The notes beneath the pieces were generated by a model. The model saw nothing but the letters and a program-made list of their open reading frames with translations, was not told where the DNA came from and did no database searches. Shown here piece after piece: positions 10,970-23,824 of a DNA stretch of 64,000 nucleotides. The position numbers and the translations under genes were made by a program. Position 1 is the first letter of the stretch, and every line of letters starts with the position of its first letter. The stretch comes from Endomychus coccineus (lineage: Eukaryota > Arthropoda > Insecta > Coleoptera > Endomychidae), in contig OY294067.1 in the NCBI GenBank assembly GCA_958510875.1, positions 247,209,736 through 247,273,735 on the forward strand, written 5' to 3'.

Positions 10970-13098
10970 CTTTTTCCATTTTTCATTGTCTCGAGATCAA
11001 ATCCAATTTCATAAATCAATAGTAATTTATCAACAATTGTTTCAACTCTTAGCATCTCCAGAGTTAGTCATCCTGAATACAACTACGATGTAATTATTGA
11101 GGGAGCGGTGGCATAGTAAGATCTGACATAGGGAGGACATTCCAGAAAATGTGTTGAGAAAGTTATTGATCCAATAGATATTTCTGCTGTCAATGTAAAA
11201 TCACTAAAATCGAGTATAATATACTATTGTTCGACAAATAGTTGATCTAAATGTAACTCCAAATTTTCACCTTTAATGCGTCGAGAATAACACTATGCAG
11301 TGGGGTGGTTAAATCGGAAAGTTACTCACAGCGTGTATCACGGCATAAATTCTACAACGCTTCTTTTATACGTTTATGTTGGATGTATAGCCTACTTCTT
11401 CATAAAGAAATGTCGTGACCAATTCAACCTTTAAATGGTTGTGTTTTTGTCTCAAGGAAGCAAGGACGATTTAGTATTTCAGCACTTTATCTCAGTTACT
11501 CCATCTTATTCTGCACGATTTGTATGATTTATCAAGGTGAACTTCAAGTGGAAGGAGACTAACAAAACTGCCACGAATATTGTTCTTAAGAATTACTATA
11601 TTCGCTTATTTATTCATTCTTTAATGTACCTACCAATCAAATAATAATAAAAGCAAGAACAACTGAATAATAGAGTGGGAATAAGACACATTACACTTTA
11701 ATAATAATACATTAACAATTGTTTTGCACCTTAGATGTGTTTCATTGAAAAACTACACTGATTGTGGAAAAATTTCCAAATAAACTTTTTTATAAAAATA
11801 AATGAAAACACGACTTGTTTAATAATGGCTACTTCATGTGAAAACTGGTTTTTCAGAAGAAAACTGAACGGTATTTCAGCCATTTCTACATGAAGAGAAA
11901 ATGATCACGGGGACTGACTTACAGATTGGGAATTCAGATTGTTTACAGCTGATTTTAATGTTGTTTACACTACAGAATTAAAATCTAATAACTAGTTTGC
12001 AACAGGTTCTTTATGTGTGAAGAGATTACGAAGCGGAGAGTATAAAAAATGTACCCGCTTCGTTAAGTAAAAGATTACTCTGCTTATATTTATTAATATA
12101 TGAGTATTCTAAGCTATTGAAGTCTACCTTTATTTAATACATTTAAGATTCAAAATTGTGATCAAATTGTTGGCCAGCCTGTAACAAATATTTGACATAA
12201 TGGGAGGTAAATTAGGTATTCTTACAACTCTTAAAATGTTCACCCACTCACTCTACTAAAGAAAGATCTACCCTTTTGACATACATAAAAGTTTGAACAA
12301 GATCGAGAATTTAAAATATAGACTACAGAATCCACTCCTTTGTCTGACTTATCTTTATTGTTTTTTTAATATTGAGCTAGTGTGTTAGTACTTTTGATAG
12401 TAGTTGAATTCATATTGGTGAATTCACGATTTTTTGAAATTTAGAAGAAAAATTTCTCTAGTAGCAATATTATATTCCTTCTTTTCCAACATACTATCCA
12501 TCAGATTGTGGTCGGAATAATTGTTAATTTCTACCTGTTTTATAATAATCAACTAAATCTTTTGGGAAATTTGGGATGATATTGGAATTGATACAACTCT
12601 ATGGACCATACTATGCAAAACTACTTGTATTGTAATAGCACCAATAAAGTATCTATCTATCTATGATATACTGCTGTTTACGACGAATTGGATGGTTATA
12701 GAAATTATTTGTATCTGTGTGAGAACGATTTACGAAAACTTGAAAAATTATGTCTATTGTTAATCTTTGTGATTATTAAAGTCTAGAAAATAGTTGGAAT
12801 TACTGTTTTCTATTTCGAGAGTGAATTTAATTTAAGGATGGATTATGTTGGTGAATTTAACAATTGAATCTAATTCTCTATCAGCTTCCGTAAAATATGC
12901 ATCCTCTACATTTCATCATTCTCGTTTTGGTCTTTTTTCAAGTAGTCCATCTGCATGATTTTTAAACAAACAAAAGTTGTTTTACAACTAGTACAATTAA
13001 ACAAAATGTTACAAACATTTGAGTAATACGAGTATAACTTTTGCTGAATAGAATCAGGCATTGTGATGAAAATCCATTCTGAACTTGAATAAAATAAC
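10970..13098. other. Unannotated spacer with a TATC-tailed retroposon end
   Basis: No protein motif was recognised over 2.1 kb. Near 12640-12668 the sequence CACCAATAAAG is followed by repeated TATC units, which looks like the 3' tail of a LINE or SINE; the body upstream was not identified. The rest is AT-rich and featureless to the eye. Confidence 0.4.
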
Positions 13099-13285
13099 TA
13101 TTGAAAAGTTTGATTTTCATAAATTCAATAAATAAATGTAACTATACTTCCGCTAACGCAGCAGCTTCTTCAAAGAAATATTACAAAGTATATTCTCTGT
13201 AATATTTGTTCAAAGAATCTAGGGCCCCAGCGAAACTATGTTACATTTATTTATTGAATTGGCGAAACTCAAATTTTTCATAGTT
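13099..13285. repeat. Short inverted repeat (MITE-like hairpin)
   Basis: The arm TTCAATAAATAAATGTAAC at 13124-13142 is mirrored exactly near 13240-13258, and an inner pair AAGAAATATTAC / GTAATATTTGTT adds to the stem. A weaker match extends outward on both sides. No coding capacity. A miniature element is likely, but no clear target duplication was seen. Confidence 0.55.
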
Positions 13286-14186
13286 TTGGTTCTCCAGGTT
13301 GAACAGTGACAACACGTCTGTTACTTCCAGACAGCTGTTTCTCTCTTCTTACGAGCTCGGCAGTGGTACGAGGCAGATGATGGAGTCACTCATTAACCAT
13401 TTCCGGTTGACATAGAACTACCACTTTCAAAAACGTTTGGAGAAGCTAGATTCTCCAACAGCTATCTGGGACTAATAGTTTTCATTGATCAATCTGGAGA
13501 ACCGAAACTTTGTCTATTCATTCTAATACGAAATGTGTTTGTATTTCACTTTGAATTGTTTCGGGGCCGTCACCTTCGGTAGTATTTCCATTTCCAGTTT
13601 AATTCTTTGAATCGCGACATCTGTATTAACAATGCGTGGCATTGTAAATATCATTCTCAGTGGGACATCTGCTTTCCGGGAGAGAGCGTGGAAGATCTAG
13701 GTTCTCCAAACATTTTCTTATGTGTTAGTAATATCTCCTGCCAGAAGTGATTGATCAGTGACTTCATCATCTGCCTCGTTCCACGGACAAGATCATGAGA
13801 ACAGCGAAACAGCTGTATGGGACTAATAGACGTGTTGTCACTGATCAACCTGACGAACCAACATTTTGTCTACTGATTCTAACACGAAACGTGTTTTTGT
13901 ATTTCACTTCGCATTGTTTCTGGGCCGTCACCTAGCGGTAGTATTCCCGTCAACTCTTTGTATCACGACATTTGTACCATCAATACGTGGCTTTGCGAAT
14001 ATTATTATCACTGGGACATCTGCTTTCCGGCAGATTGTGTGGAACATCTAGGTTCTCCAAACATTTTCTAAGGTAGTAGTTATATCTCTGCAGGAGATGG
14101 TTGGTCAGTGATTCCATCGTCTACTTCACTCCACTGACGAGCTGATGAGAACAGCGGCTGTCTGAGGCTAATAGACGTGAGAAACT
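13280..14186 (+). repeat. ~357 bp satellite, first block
   Basis: Units begin with a variant of GGAGAACCGAAACTTTGTCT at 13493 and of GACGAACCAACATTTTGTCT at 13849, a spacing of 356 bp. Each unit contains a block like GTGGGACATCTGCTTTCCGG and a later block like GTTCTCCAAACATTTTCT. The stretch 13280-13400 matches the end of the unit in reverse complement, so the block starts with an inverted partial copy. Copies differ at many positions, so this is an old array. Open frames inside (for example minus strand 13657-13848) are not genes. Confidence 0.85.
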
Positions 14187-15503
14187 CGGGAGAGGTCACG
14201 CGACACGCAAGGAGAGGGTTGACGAGAAAACGGAAATCGAGAGAATGCATCTTGGTTTTTTGAATTACGCTGGTTGAGTTGTATTCAAATCGTTTTTCTT
14301 TTCTGATAATAATTGGCCTTATTGAATGATTACTGTCGACAGTGAATACGTAGGTTGATGTCTAATAGTAAAAGTTAAAGAGGTGTATATGCTCTGATCG
14401 ACGATATTTTTCAATAATATAAGAATCGATTCATTCCCGTGTTCACACCAGATCACTTTCGCTTGCTCGAATCCAAATTAGATAATCATTTACTACATTC
14501 TTTCTCTTGTCTTTATTCAGAATCTAATTTGTCAAGTTAGTAGTAAAAATGGCTTATGTCGTTCTCTAAGGCTTGTTCAACCTAGTAATTATCTACATGG
14601 TTGCATGGTATTCCGTATCTCCTTCCTTTGACCTTTGTCATATAAACTTGAAATAGTTGTGTCTTTTTAAGCTGGTATTGGTGAGATAACGGAACAATTA
14701 TTGAATAATGCTGAAATTCTCATTCACTGCTTTATGAGATCACCGAGTAAATTATCTGATATTGCTTGAACGGATTATTTAATTAGAATCTAAGAGCACA
14801 ATTTCAGTATACTATACTTTGTAAGCTATTATGAAAATATTCTGTTGCAGATTTCATATTTTTTTAGGCTACCATTTTTTAATATAATTTGTAGTATAAA
14901 TTTTCATAACTTCAATGAGTAACTTGGTATCCGAATATTATCTTTCAAATTTTAATATTGTATTTTACTAGTTCTTTTCAAGATTTCAATCTTTTTAATG
15001 AATTTGTACATACAATTTGGGAACATAGCATGATCAGTTGTGGAATTATATCCAAGTTTAAAGGACGGTAACATTTTTCTTAGTTGGAATAATCAAATTT
15101 TCATAATCAATTGCTTATGTGATCTAACTGAATTCGTTTCCATCCACAATTTGATGTCTTAAATTCGAACCTTTGCTTCAAAAATTATATACTTCTTTAA
15201 AATAAGTTTCAATTCAATTAATCAAATTATTACGAATTCTAGTTTCTTTCCACTTTCAATTTTTCCAGTATTGAACTTTATCAATTTATAGCTTAAAGTT
15301 GAAACTTGTCTTTATTTCTCTGATTTAATCAACATTTATCCATCTCGTGGTGCCGGAAATTCTTGATCAAGGATTCTATCTTAACTTAATTTGCTAAAGC
15401 AGTTGGCGCTCAGGGTAATCTGATCAATCAAGAATCTAAGGACACGTATCACTACGAGCCCAGGTCACTTCAAAACCTTACAGTGGCCACTTACTCCAAA
15501 ACC
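14187..15503. other. Unidentified 1.3 kb between satellite blocks
   Basis: Satellite similarity stops near AATAGACGTG at 14180 and resumes near 15504. The sequence between has no recognised coding motif. An imperfect inverted pair occurs near 15360-15440 around TTGATCAAGGATTCT. It may be an insertion into the array or a separate spacer; no target duplication was confirmed. Confidence 0.4.
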
Positions 15504-15930
15504 TTAAAACCTGGAGAACCAAAACTTCGTCTATTCATTCTAACATGAAACGTGTTTGTATTTCACTTTGCATTGTTTCAGGGTCATTACCTGGCGGTAA
15601 TATTTCCAACTTTTTCCCCATCAATTCTTTGAGTCACGACATCTGTATTATCAATGCGTGGCATTGGGAATATCATTCTCAGTGGGACATATGCTTTCCG
15701 GCCGATGGATGTGGAAGATCTAGGTCCTCCAAACATGTTCTAAGGTAGTAGTTATATCTCTGCAAGAGATGATTGATCGGTGATTTCATCGTCTGTCTCT
15801 TCCCACGGACGAGCTGATGAGAACAGCGGCTGCCTGAGACTAAGAGACGTCTTGTCACAGTGTTCAACCTGGAGAACCAAAACATTGTCCATCGATTTTA
15901 ACACGAAATGTGTATTTCTCTTTGCAAAGT
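15504..15930 (+). repeat. ~357 bp satellite, second block
   Basis: One full unit begins at about 15512 (GGAGAACCAAAACTTCGTCT) and the next begins at about 15871, a spacing of 359 bp, before the similarity ends near 15930. The internal blocks (GTGGGACATATGCTTTCCGG near 15681, CTCCAAACATGTTCTAAGG near 15726) correspond in order to those in the first block. Confidence 0.85.
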
Positions 15931-16749
15931 TTTAAAAGTTATCATTTTTTCTATAATTTTTGCTTACGAGAATTTGAATTTGATATGAAAATATGGTGAA
16001 GAATCATTTTGATGAATTCTCTCTGTCCATTACATTAGGAACACTTCAAATTAGGTAGGTTGAAATGTATTCCATGATGAAGTTTATCATATCCCTTTCA
16101 CTTCAGAATAACATTTACTTTGTTGTAAATATTCCACGTTAGTTGTTACAGAGTATGTACATGCTAATTTATCTGATTAATTTAACCGAATAATTCAAAA
16201 GGCGACTTGCTTTGAGTATTTAACAAAACAGAACATGTAATACGGCCGACGACGAGAGTCAAACATTTCCGCGTTGCTTTGCCAATTGCAGATAAAATCA
16301 AAAGCAAACGAGTGAGCGTTCTACGTTTACTTTCCTGATAATATGCAAATACCTTACCTGATAGTATGCATATTTCATACACATTCTATCGGGGATCTTC
16401 TGAACTGAATCGAGTGATTCCATTCGTCGAACGAAAATAACTTTATTATATCAAGTTCTGCAATGCATAATATTATATTATGCTCCAGATCTGGCCATAT
16501 TTACGCTTGATGAAACCGTCTTATGAGCTACGTGCAATGAGTTGCATCAATATGAATATTACAATATAAAATCAAATATACCCTGAAAGCACAAAAACGT
16601 TAAGTACTATAATTACTTTTCTAATGTGATATTTAAGTTCACATCATCATCACATCTGAAATAAACAAAAGAGTTCAGTGACTTTTCGAGTATCGTACTT
16701 AAGAAATTGTCGAGGGAAGTGAAGTGAAGATTGATTTCTGAATGCTCTA
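15931..16749. other. Unannotated spacer
   Basis: No recognised motif. A 66-codon minus-strand frame near 16182-16382 lacks any recognisable pattern. Near 16565 the string ATAAAATCAAATATA recurs near 51855, a small dispersed similarity of unknown meaning. Confidence 0.4.
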
Positions 16750-16818
16750 CGAGGGCAAGGTGAAAAGTCCCTGAAAAATGGAACAAGAAATTAGTCCAGG
16801 GAATGAAGGTTTTGAAAA

Positions 16819-18690
16819 GAAAAATTTGAGGTAAAAGGCCGATTTTGATGTGTGAGGGCTCATTCGATTCGTTTTGACCTCTAGATCGGAATCTGCCACA
16901 GCTACATAAAGGGGAATGTCAGAGATTGTTGATAAGCAATAGATATTGACCAAAAAATGATGTGCTATAACAATATATAAAAAAAAAGTAAAAACGCTAT
17001 TTTCCATCAATTTTTAGTGGGTAAAGTAGAAAATTGCAGTTATTTGATCAATAAACAATGCAAATTTAAGGTTTATAAATATATAAATATATAAATTTGT
17101 TAGTTATCTATTTGTTAATAAACAACAAAATGAAAATTTTCAAAATAATCAAGATTAGATTTATTTTCAGGTAGTTTGAGGTCGCTGAATACGAATTCGA
17201 TGTTATTTTTTTGATTGGCTGTTAATCCAATCGGTTGATTAACAATTTGTTAATTAACAACTTGACCCAAAAAATTGAAATTTTGAAAATAATCAAGACT
17301 AGAGTTATTTTCAGGTAATTTGAGATCGCTGAATACGAATTTGATGTTATTTTTTTGATTGGCTGTTAATCCAATCGGTTGATTAACAATTTGTTAATTA
17401 ACAACTTAACCCAAAAAATGGAAATTTTGAAAATAATCAAGACTAGAGTCATTTTCAGGTAATTTGAGATCGCTGAATACGAATTTGATGTTATTTTCTT
17501 GATGTAATGTCAATTTAATCAATTAATTGATAATTACTCAGTTACCAAATCAACAAAAAAATTCAGTGTCTCAAAATAATCAAGATTAGAGTCATTTTCG
17601 TGTAATTTCGGGTCACTAAACATGAATTTAATATTATTTTTTGAATTAAAGGTTAATTTAATCAAGATTGGAGTCAATTTCGTATAATTTGAGGCCGCTG
17701 AACACGAAATTGATGTTATTTTTTGAATCAAATGATAATTTAATTAATTAATTAATTCACTTGGCGAATCAACATAAAATATTCAAAGTTTTAAAATAAT
17801 CAAGATTACAGTCAATTTCGGATAATTTGAAGTAGTTAAATTTGAATCTAATGTGATTTTTCAATAAATTGTTCATATTATTAGTTGATTGATAGCCTTG
17901 CCATGGTAACTGAGAGAAGTGCAGGGACGTATGAGCTGCATTCAGAACCAGTAATTCAACTTCCAGGGCCGTAGCCGTTAAGGGGAAGAGTGGTTTCTCA
18001 TGTTATTGATAAAAAATAGTTTCCCAGCAATTTATTCGAAGAATAACATCAAATTCGTATTCAGCGACGTTAAATTATACGAAATTGACTCCAATCTTGA
18101 TTATTTTGAGACTTTGAATATTATTTGTTAATTCGGTAACTGAGTAATTATTAATTAAATAATTATATTAACATTCAATCAAAAAAATAACATCATACTA
18201 TTCAGCGACCTCAAATTACCCGAAAATGACTCTAGTCTTGATTATTTTTTGAATTTCCATTTTTTGGGTTAATTTGTTTATTAACAAATTAACTAATTAA
18301 CAGCCAATCAGAAAAATAACATCGAATTTGTATTCAGCGACCTCAAATTACCTGAAAATGAATCTAATCTTGATTATTTAAGAAATTTCCATTTTGTTGT
18401 TTATTAATAAATATATAACTGACAAATTGTTATAAACCTCAAATTCACATTGTTTATTGATGAAATAACTGCCATTTTCTACTTTACCCGCTAAAAATTG
18501 ATGAAAATAGCGTTTCCAATTTTTTTCTTATTATGTCAAAAACATGCCATTTATTGGCCATTATTTATTGTTTATTAACAATAGGACAAATTTCCCCCTA
18601 TGTAGCCGTGGCAGATTCTGATCTAGAGGTCAAAACGGATCGAATGAGCCCTCACACATCAAAATCGGCCTTTTACCTCAAATTTTTCTA
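16819..18690. mobile_element. FB-like foldback with tandem subrepeats in its arms
   Basis: The outer arms are mirrored: AGAAAAATTTGAGGTAAAAGG at 16819 is reversed at the right end near 18690, and the adjoining block GATGTGTGAGGGCTCATTCG near 16846 is mirrored near 18640. Inside the left arm a motif ATAATCAAGACTAGAG recurs near 17144, 17290, 17432, 17574, 17655 and 17796, mostly about 142 bp apart. Three reversed copies occur in the right arm near 18095, 18230 and 18370. Inverted arms made of tandem subrepeats are the hallmark of Drosophila FB-type elements; the resemblance is structural, and common descent is not claimed. No transposase is seen. Confidence 0.8.
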
Positions 18691-18734
18691 ATTAGGGTCG
18701 ATTTTGTACTTTATTTCCTGAACTAAATGATTTA

Positions 18735-19306
18735 TTTGGTCAAAATATATTTTTTTCTCAATATCCTTGTGGCCCGATGCACCTCGTCCAACATTTTTCT
18801 GATTTTTCGATTCTTCCAAATAATACGATTTCGAAAATTCTTCAAAATAGGCGTTTGCATCAGCGCGCTTGTTGTCAACAGAGAGAAAATGCACCTATCT
18901 GGTAGATAGCTTTCTCACATTCAAAAATTTATGCAGATTGTCCCTGTCCGGTTGAGATCCATAGCATCAGCAATCATGTGCACTCTATCTCGGCGATCGT
19001 CCAATATCATACCATGGATTTTATCGACGATTTCTGGCGTTGTAACCTCCATTGAACGACCAGAACGTTCGGAGTCCTTTGTGATCATACTACCATAATG
19101 AAAATCAGTAAACCACTTGTGAATCGTTCCAATTAATGGTGAAGAGTCCCCATAATGTTTAGCATGCTATGCTTTGGTTTGTATAATGTTTCCCCCGCGC
19201 AAGCAATAATGTTTAATCAAGACGCGAAATTCACTTTTTTCCTTGTTTACAAAAATCTATAAGATTGCTTGATTTCGATGGGTGTCGAAACAGAACTAAA
19301 CGACAT
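18735..19306 (-). pseudogene. mariner transposase with internal deletion
   Basis: Reading leftward from ATG 19304-19306, successive frames give EFRVLIKHYCL, then HKWFTDFHYGSMITKD, TTPEIVDKIHGMILDDR and a VDNKR block, matching the HTH half of the mariner at 9990-10963. The frame then jumps straight to ANAYFEEFSKSYYLEESKNQ, which in mariners is the C-terminal region after the catalytic core. About 500 bp holding the DDE residues is therefore missing. Several stops and frameshifts are present as well. Confidence 0.85.
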
Positions 19307-19426
19307 ATCAGACTGAACATTTTAATGCGTTTTAATCGAAGATGGTACATCACCAATGTCACATGAGATTTCCGATTGTTGTGCCATCTGTTTTATTTTT
19401 CAGGGACTTTTAATGTTGCCCTCGTA

Positions 19427-21739
19427 ATTTATACATTTCAAAACAAATGGCTGGTATCCTAGTTGCATTCGGCGACCAGAAAGTCATATAAATATGTTCA
19501 CGGTATATAAATATAAATGTTAGCAAAATTGTTTCATAAGAGCTAAAAACTAAAATCTCGCTGGAGAAAATAAATTCATTAAAAAAAAAGATTAACATGA
19601 ATATTCATACTCAACTATATTTCGAGCTTAATTTTGTCGGAAAATAATTGACAACGCTTTTACGAAATTAATTCCAAATTCATTGATTATTATTTTGATC
19701 TTAATTATTCATTTGATATTGGTGCTACAGCTCTTCTCCAGCATCCTCCGTCATTGCTCCAAAAATAAACTTTGAAATACTAACTACTAACCCAGAATTA
19801 CCGTTTGGAGATGATATTAAATGTTTCCTTATGTGTTCAGTTAATGTTATTGCATCCAAAATGAACTTACGAAAAAACTCACTAATCTAGGATTGCCGTT
19901 AGGAGATAATATATCGTATTATTAAGAGGAAACTTCCTATTAAGATATAGAATTTGAAACTGGGTGTTCCATTAGGGAATGTATGTACATTAAATGAAAA
20001 TAGATTACTCTACTAGGCGTCTTGAGTTTAATTCGGAATTCAATACCCTCTTTATCATTCTACTAGTTAGAAAATGAATCTTACTTTATACTGAAAATTT
20101 TGCTGTAAATTCACAAAATCGTTAACACACTTTGAATTTGACCCCTGTATACGTACTTTATTCAAAATTCACATGCATCATTAAATTTTTTTTAATTATT
20201 TCCATTTACTCTTATCTACAATAATCGCTAATCAGTTTGAAACAACCTGTACACTTATAATCGTCAAGTTATCCTTGAACGATCTGAATTTCCAGTCATT
20301 TAAAGTTAGCCCCCTTGGTATTTGTCTATGTATATATAGCTACCAATACCTTTGTATGTTCAAATACTATTTGTTCACCTGAGGAAGCCACTATCTGTAA
20401 TAAGTTTTTCATATTGAATTATGTTATTGTTTTTCAAAAATAATTTAATTTTTTGATGGATTTTATAAATAATGTGCAATAAAATGTTTGTATTTATTCA
20501 TATATACTTATATACTTCATGTTATTTTTTTTTCAATTCAGTAATTATGGAAAATTCATTTCTCAGACAAGGTTTATTGTGGAAACCACATTTTATATTT
20601 GGGTCACTCGATAAATTCCTCTAGAATTAATATATGGCAGGTGATAGATCTCATTAATGTCAATCAAAAATGGTTATCAAATATTAGATAATTTTTTTGT
20701 CTCAAAATTATATATAAAATATTTCCAAAACTATGTTTCTATGGCTTTGCATTATCTATAATCATCTATAACAGTTTTACAGTTCTAAAAAAAATTAAAT
20801 ATAAAATTGTCAATAGTCGATAACATTTCAGACTAAATATTCTTCCAAATGTTGATATTTCAAAAACCTCCAATTTTATCACTCGATGTGAATATAAGGG
20901 TATTTTTTATTCATCGAAGAGATAAATTGAAATCGTTTGGTTTTTTTAAAATATCTGGTAATTAGAACAGGTTTGATAAAGATACCTGAGTCATTTTAAA
21001 AAACAGCCGTTTCCGTTGAAAATATAATAGTTTCGTCTTTTAATAACAGAAATCAATAAGGGAATGTCTTTTCGTATCTATAGTTTATTCTAATGCATTC
21101 TAAAGCACATTTTTGATCCCGTCACAAACTTTCTGCAGCGGAAAATGTAATACTTTAAGTTAAAGATAGTGAAGAGATTCGACTGATATTTCTTTAAATT
21201 CTTGTTTCTAAATTAAATTTCGCCCCCCTTATTTCACTTTGTGGCCCCATTTGGGGTTGATACACATAGCTCAAGAATTAGCTTCTTCGCTTAGTAAATG
21301 GAAATTGTACAAATTTATTCATCTTTGGTCGATGAAAAGGTTGGAGTAAAGATATTACGAATAACATTCATATGCACAACTCTGAACATTTTACAAATAT
21401 TCCATTTTAATATTGTACTTAGTTCTCGACAAAGAAAGTGTAAGTACTCCATCAACCAGAAACATCTGTTATTTGCATATTTGTGCTAAATTTTATACAA
21501 CCCTTTTCTAAATATACTGATTTGGACTAACTGTAACACACAGTATTAGTTAAGAAATTCATTTGAAACTTTCACATAACACCTATTTCGATACGACCAA
21601 GAAATTATAGTTTCAACAAAAAATTGCAACGTTACTCGGTATTTTTATTGATTTTCAGGTATAAAAATGTGAGTTTTGAGTCAGTTGTTATATTCTCATC
21701 AGTCCTAGTTTTCCATTTCTGTAGTAAACATTATCTCCG
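19427..21739. other. Unannotated AT-rich spacer
   Basis: No recognised protein motif over 2.3 kb. Two related short strings around ATTACCGTTTGGAGATGATA (near 19798) and ATTGCCGTTAGGAGATAATA (near 19892) suggest a degenerate short repeat. A CACCTGAGGAAGCCAC string near 20377 resembles the ends of some retroelements but has no supporting context. Confidence 0.4.
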
Positions 21740-22795
21740 TTAAATAAGAAACAATCACCCTTGTCCACTAAAAATACTATCAAATTACTGAGCGCATTTT
21801 CGCTACCCAGTATCATCAGAGGAAACTAAATCAATAATCAAAACGTGCCTGTTGAAATAAACTGTTTGGAATTAGTAGTGTAAATAAGGGATTATCCTCA
21901 GCTGGACATAAATCTGAGTTCAATGAATCGCTTTTCCGCTTATACATTTCCAATATTTGTCTTTATTGTGTTTCAGGAGTGATAAACTTTCTTTAGAAAT
22001 AGTGTGACCTATAGTTGGAATATGTTCGGCTAACGCAGATTCTTTATCATTAGTTTTCTTTACATGGGCAAAATGTTCTTTATCCCGAGTTAAAATGTTC
22101 CTCCTAGTTTGATTCATGTAGCATTTTGAATACGACTCAATAAATTTTGTAAGTCCCGGATAAGTCGAGGTCGGAAACTTTATCAAAGGTGTTGCCTAAC
22201 CGGGTTTTCAACTTGTTCTTAGATCTTTAAACGGTTTGTATTGCGAATGTAGAAATTAAATTATGGAATTTATTAATTACTGAAGGGGGACAAGTGGAAC
22301 TTCTGAATTTTATTGAACTTTTTTGGTGATTTGGTTGTGTTCCAATTTGATTTTCCGTTTAGAAATTGAATTATTGATCAGATTTGTAGTAACCAATGTT
22401 CAACGCTATTTGCTGACGGTTCTCAACTCCGTTTTCATAATTTTGTTGGCCCAAAGGGACGTTTAATAATCTATGAATAAGACTTAAGTAGAGCTATTTC
22501 ACAATTAATTGGGGTTACTGAATTCCAAGTGATTAACATCTTTAATGTTAATAATAATAATTCAGTGAATCAAATTGGCTATTAGGCGTGTTCGAAAAGT
22601 CATGAAAATCAAACTGTTTACTCATAATTGTGAAAATATTATTGACATATCTATACCAAATTTTTGGAATCTAATTTTGATTTCGAGGGGGTCTCAAGTT
22701 TACTTAAAAAACATTGAACAGAAAATGAGAGAGTGGATTGCCGATTGCAAATCCGCTTGTCTGATTATAATAGTTTTGTTAGGAGTGAAATAATT
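21740..22795 (-). pseudogene. Penelope-like element: GIY-YIG and RT remnants
   Basis: PLEs encode a reverse transcriptase fused to a GIY-YIG endonuclease. Reading leftward, 22575-22720 resembles the RT segment seen better at 50225-50458 (FGIDMS near the start of the YVDD block). The open frame 21920-22186 contains SYSKCYMNQTRRN, matching the CKKCYVGQT-R block of the GIY-YIG domain, and AEHIPTIGHTISKESL, matching the following H-x-x-x-x-x-GH part. The 5' half is missing. The terminal sequence near 21745-21850 matches the other copies of this PLE family in the window. Frameshifts make it inactive. Confidence 0.75.
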
Positions 22796-23151
22796 TTGCT
22801 CTATATATAAATACGTAAGGATTACGTATTTTGTGCAGTTTGTATCGGGGATATTAATATTCGAAAGCCATTTTTTCAGAATGTTCATTGGCTCAGGAAT
22901 AGGGGTATTTGTAATTAGTTAAACAATATCAAATAAAACAAGAGTATTACCAGGTTCAAGTTTGAAATCTTCCAATTTTTCAAAGTTCCAAAGAATTTTT
23001 CACATACAAACTTCGTGCGGCTTGGCAATTGCTGAATTCCTTGAACAATCATTTTGTTACGTTATACGTGGAACAAATATCAATGTTTGATTTGTTTGGC
23101 ATCATAGAATTACCCTGTTTCGGAATCTCGTTTGGTAAGCAATACAGTTTA
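22796..23151. other. Short spacer before a foldback
   Basis: Nothing recognised. TTA at 23149-23151 is one copy of the target duplication of the following foldback. Confidence 0.4.
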
Positions 23152-23824
23152 TAGTGAAGTAAATCTGGCGAGAAAATAAGCAAGGTTGGCGAAAATTTTA
23201 CGATGCATAGCGACCCGGTGGGAAAGTTTTCTTAGGGTACCAACAACAACCTCCTAAAACTTTTATTTCCCAAAGTGGGTGCAACCCTTTTTTTTGGGCA
23301 AAAAGTTTTTTTTTTAATTTTTAATGGTAGCTTAGCAACAAAAAATCAATATCTCTGGTTGTATTGAAAATTAAGAAACCAAAGTGGAACCCTTTTATCG
23401 TCAATGTCCAAGGAACTTCCAGTCCAAATTTCAAGTTGACCCGACCTCCCCCCTTCCCGTAATAGATATATATATATTCATATACACATATGAATATTCA
23501 TATATGCAAGGAATCTTGCGTAACGGCTAACTCGGTCATTTTTCAACCGATTTGGCTGAAATTTGGACTGGAGATAGGTGTTATAGTCTGAAAACTACCA
23601 TCTGAGTTTCGAGTGATAATATTGGATAGTTTTCCAGAAATTCAACTTTAAGTCAATTTTTTAGTTATTTTTCAAATTAAGATATCTCATGTCATTTACA
23701 TCCGATCGGGATCTGCTTTGCGGGAAAATGTAGGTATTTGCATATAGTTTTATGTCATGGAACTCATTTTTTATTTATTTTTTCCGGCCTATATTGGCCA
23801 TTTCATTTTCGGTATTAATATCCC

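Larger units (their letters stand above)
16750..19424 (-). mobile_element. mariner element carrying a nested foldback
   Basis: The ends are inverted repeats: CGAGGGCAAGGTGAAAAGTC at 16750 and, on the other strand from 19424, CGAGGGCAACATTAAAAGTC, both continuing with CCTGAAAAAT. TA flanks both ends (16748-16749 and 19425-19426), the standard mariner duplication. A broken minus-strand transposase occupies about 18735-19306. The left part holds a long foldback at 16819-18690. The element is dead because the transposase is shortened and split. Confidence 0.9.

Noticed and set aside
13280..15930. Equating the ~357 bp repeat with a named beetle satellite
   Set aside because: Only the unit length is similar; I see no sequence match that I could defend.
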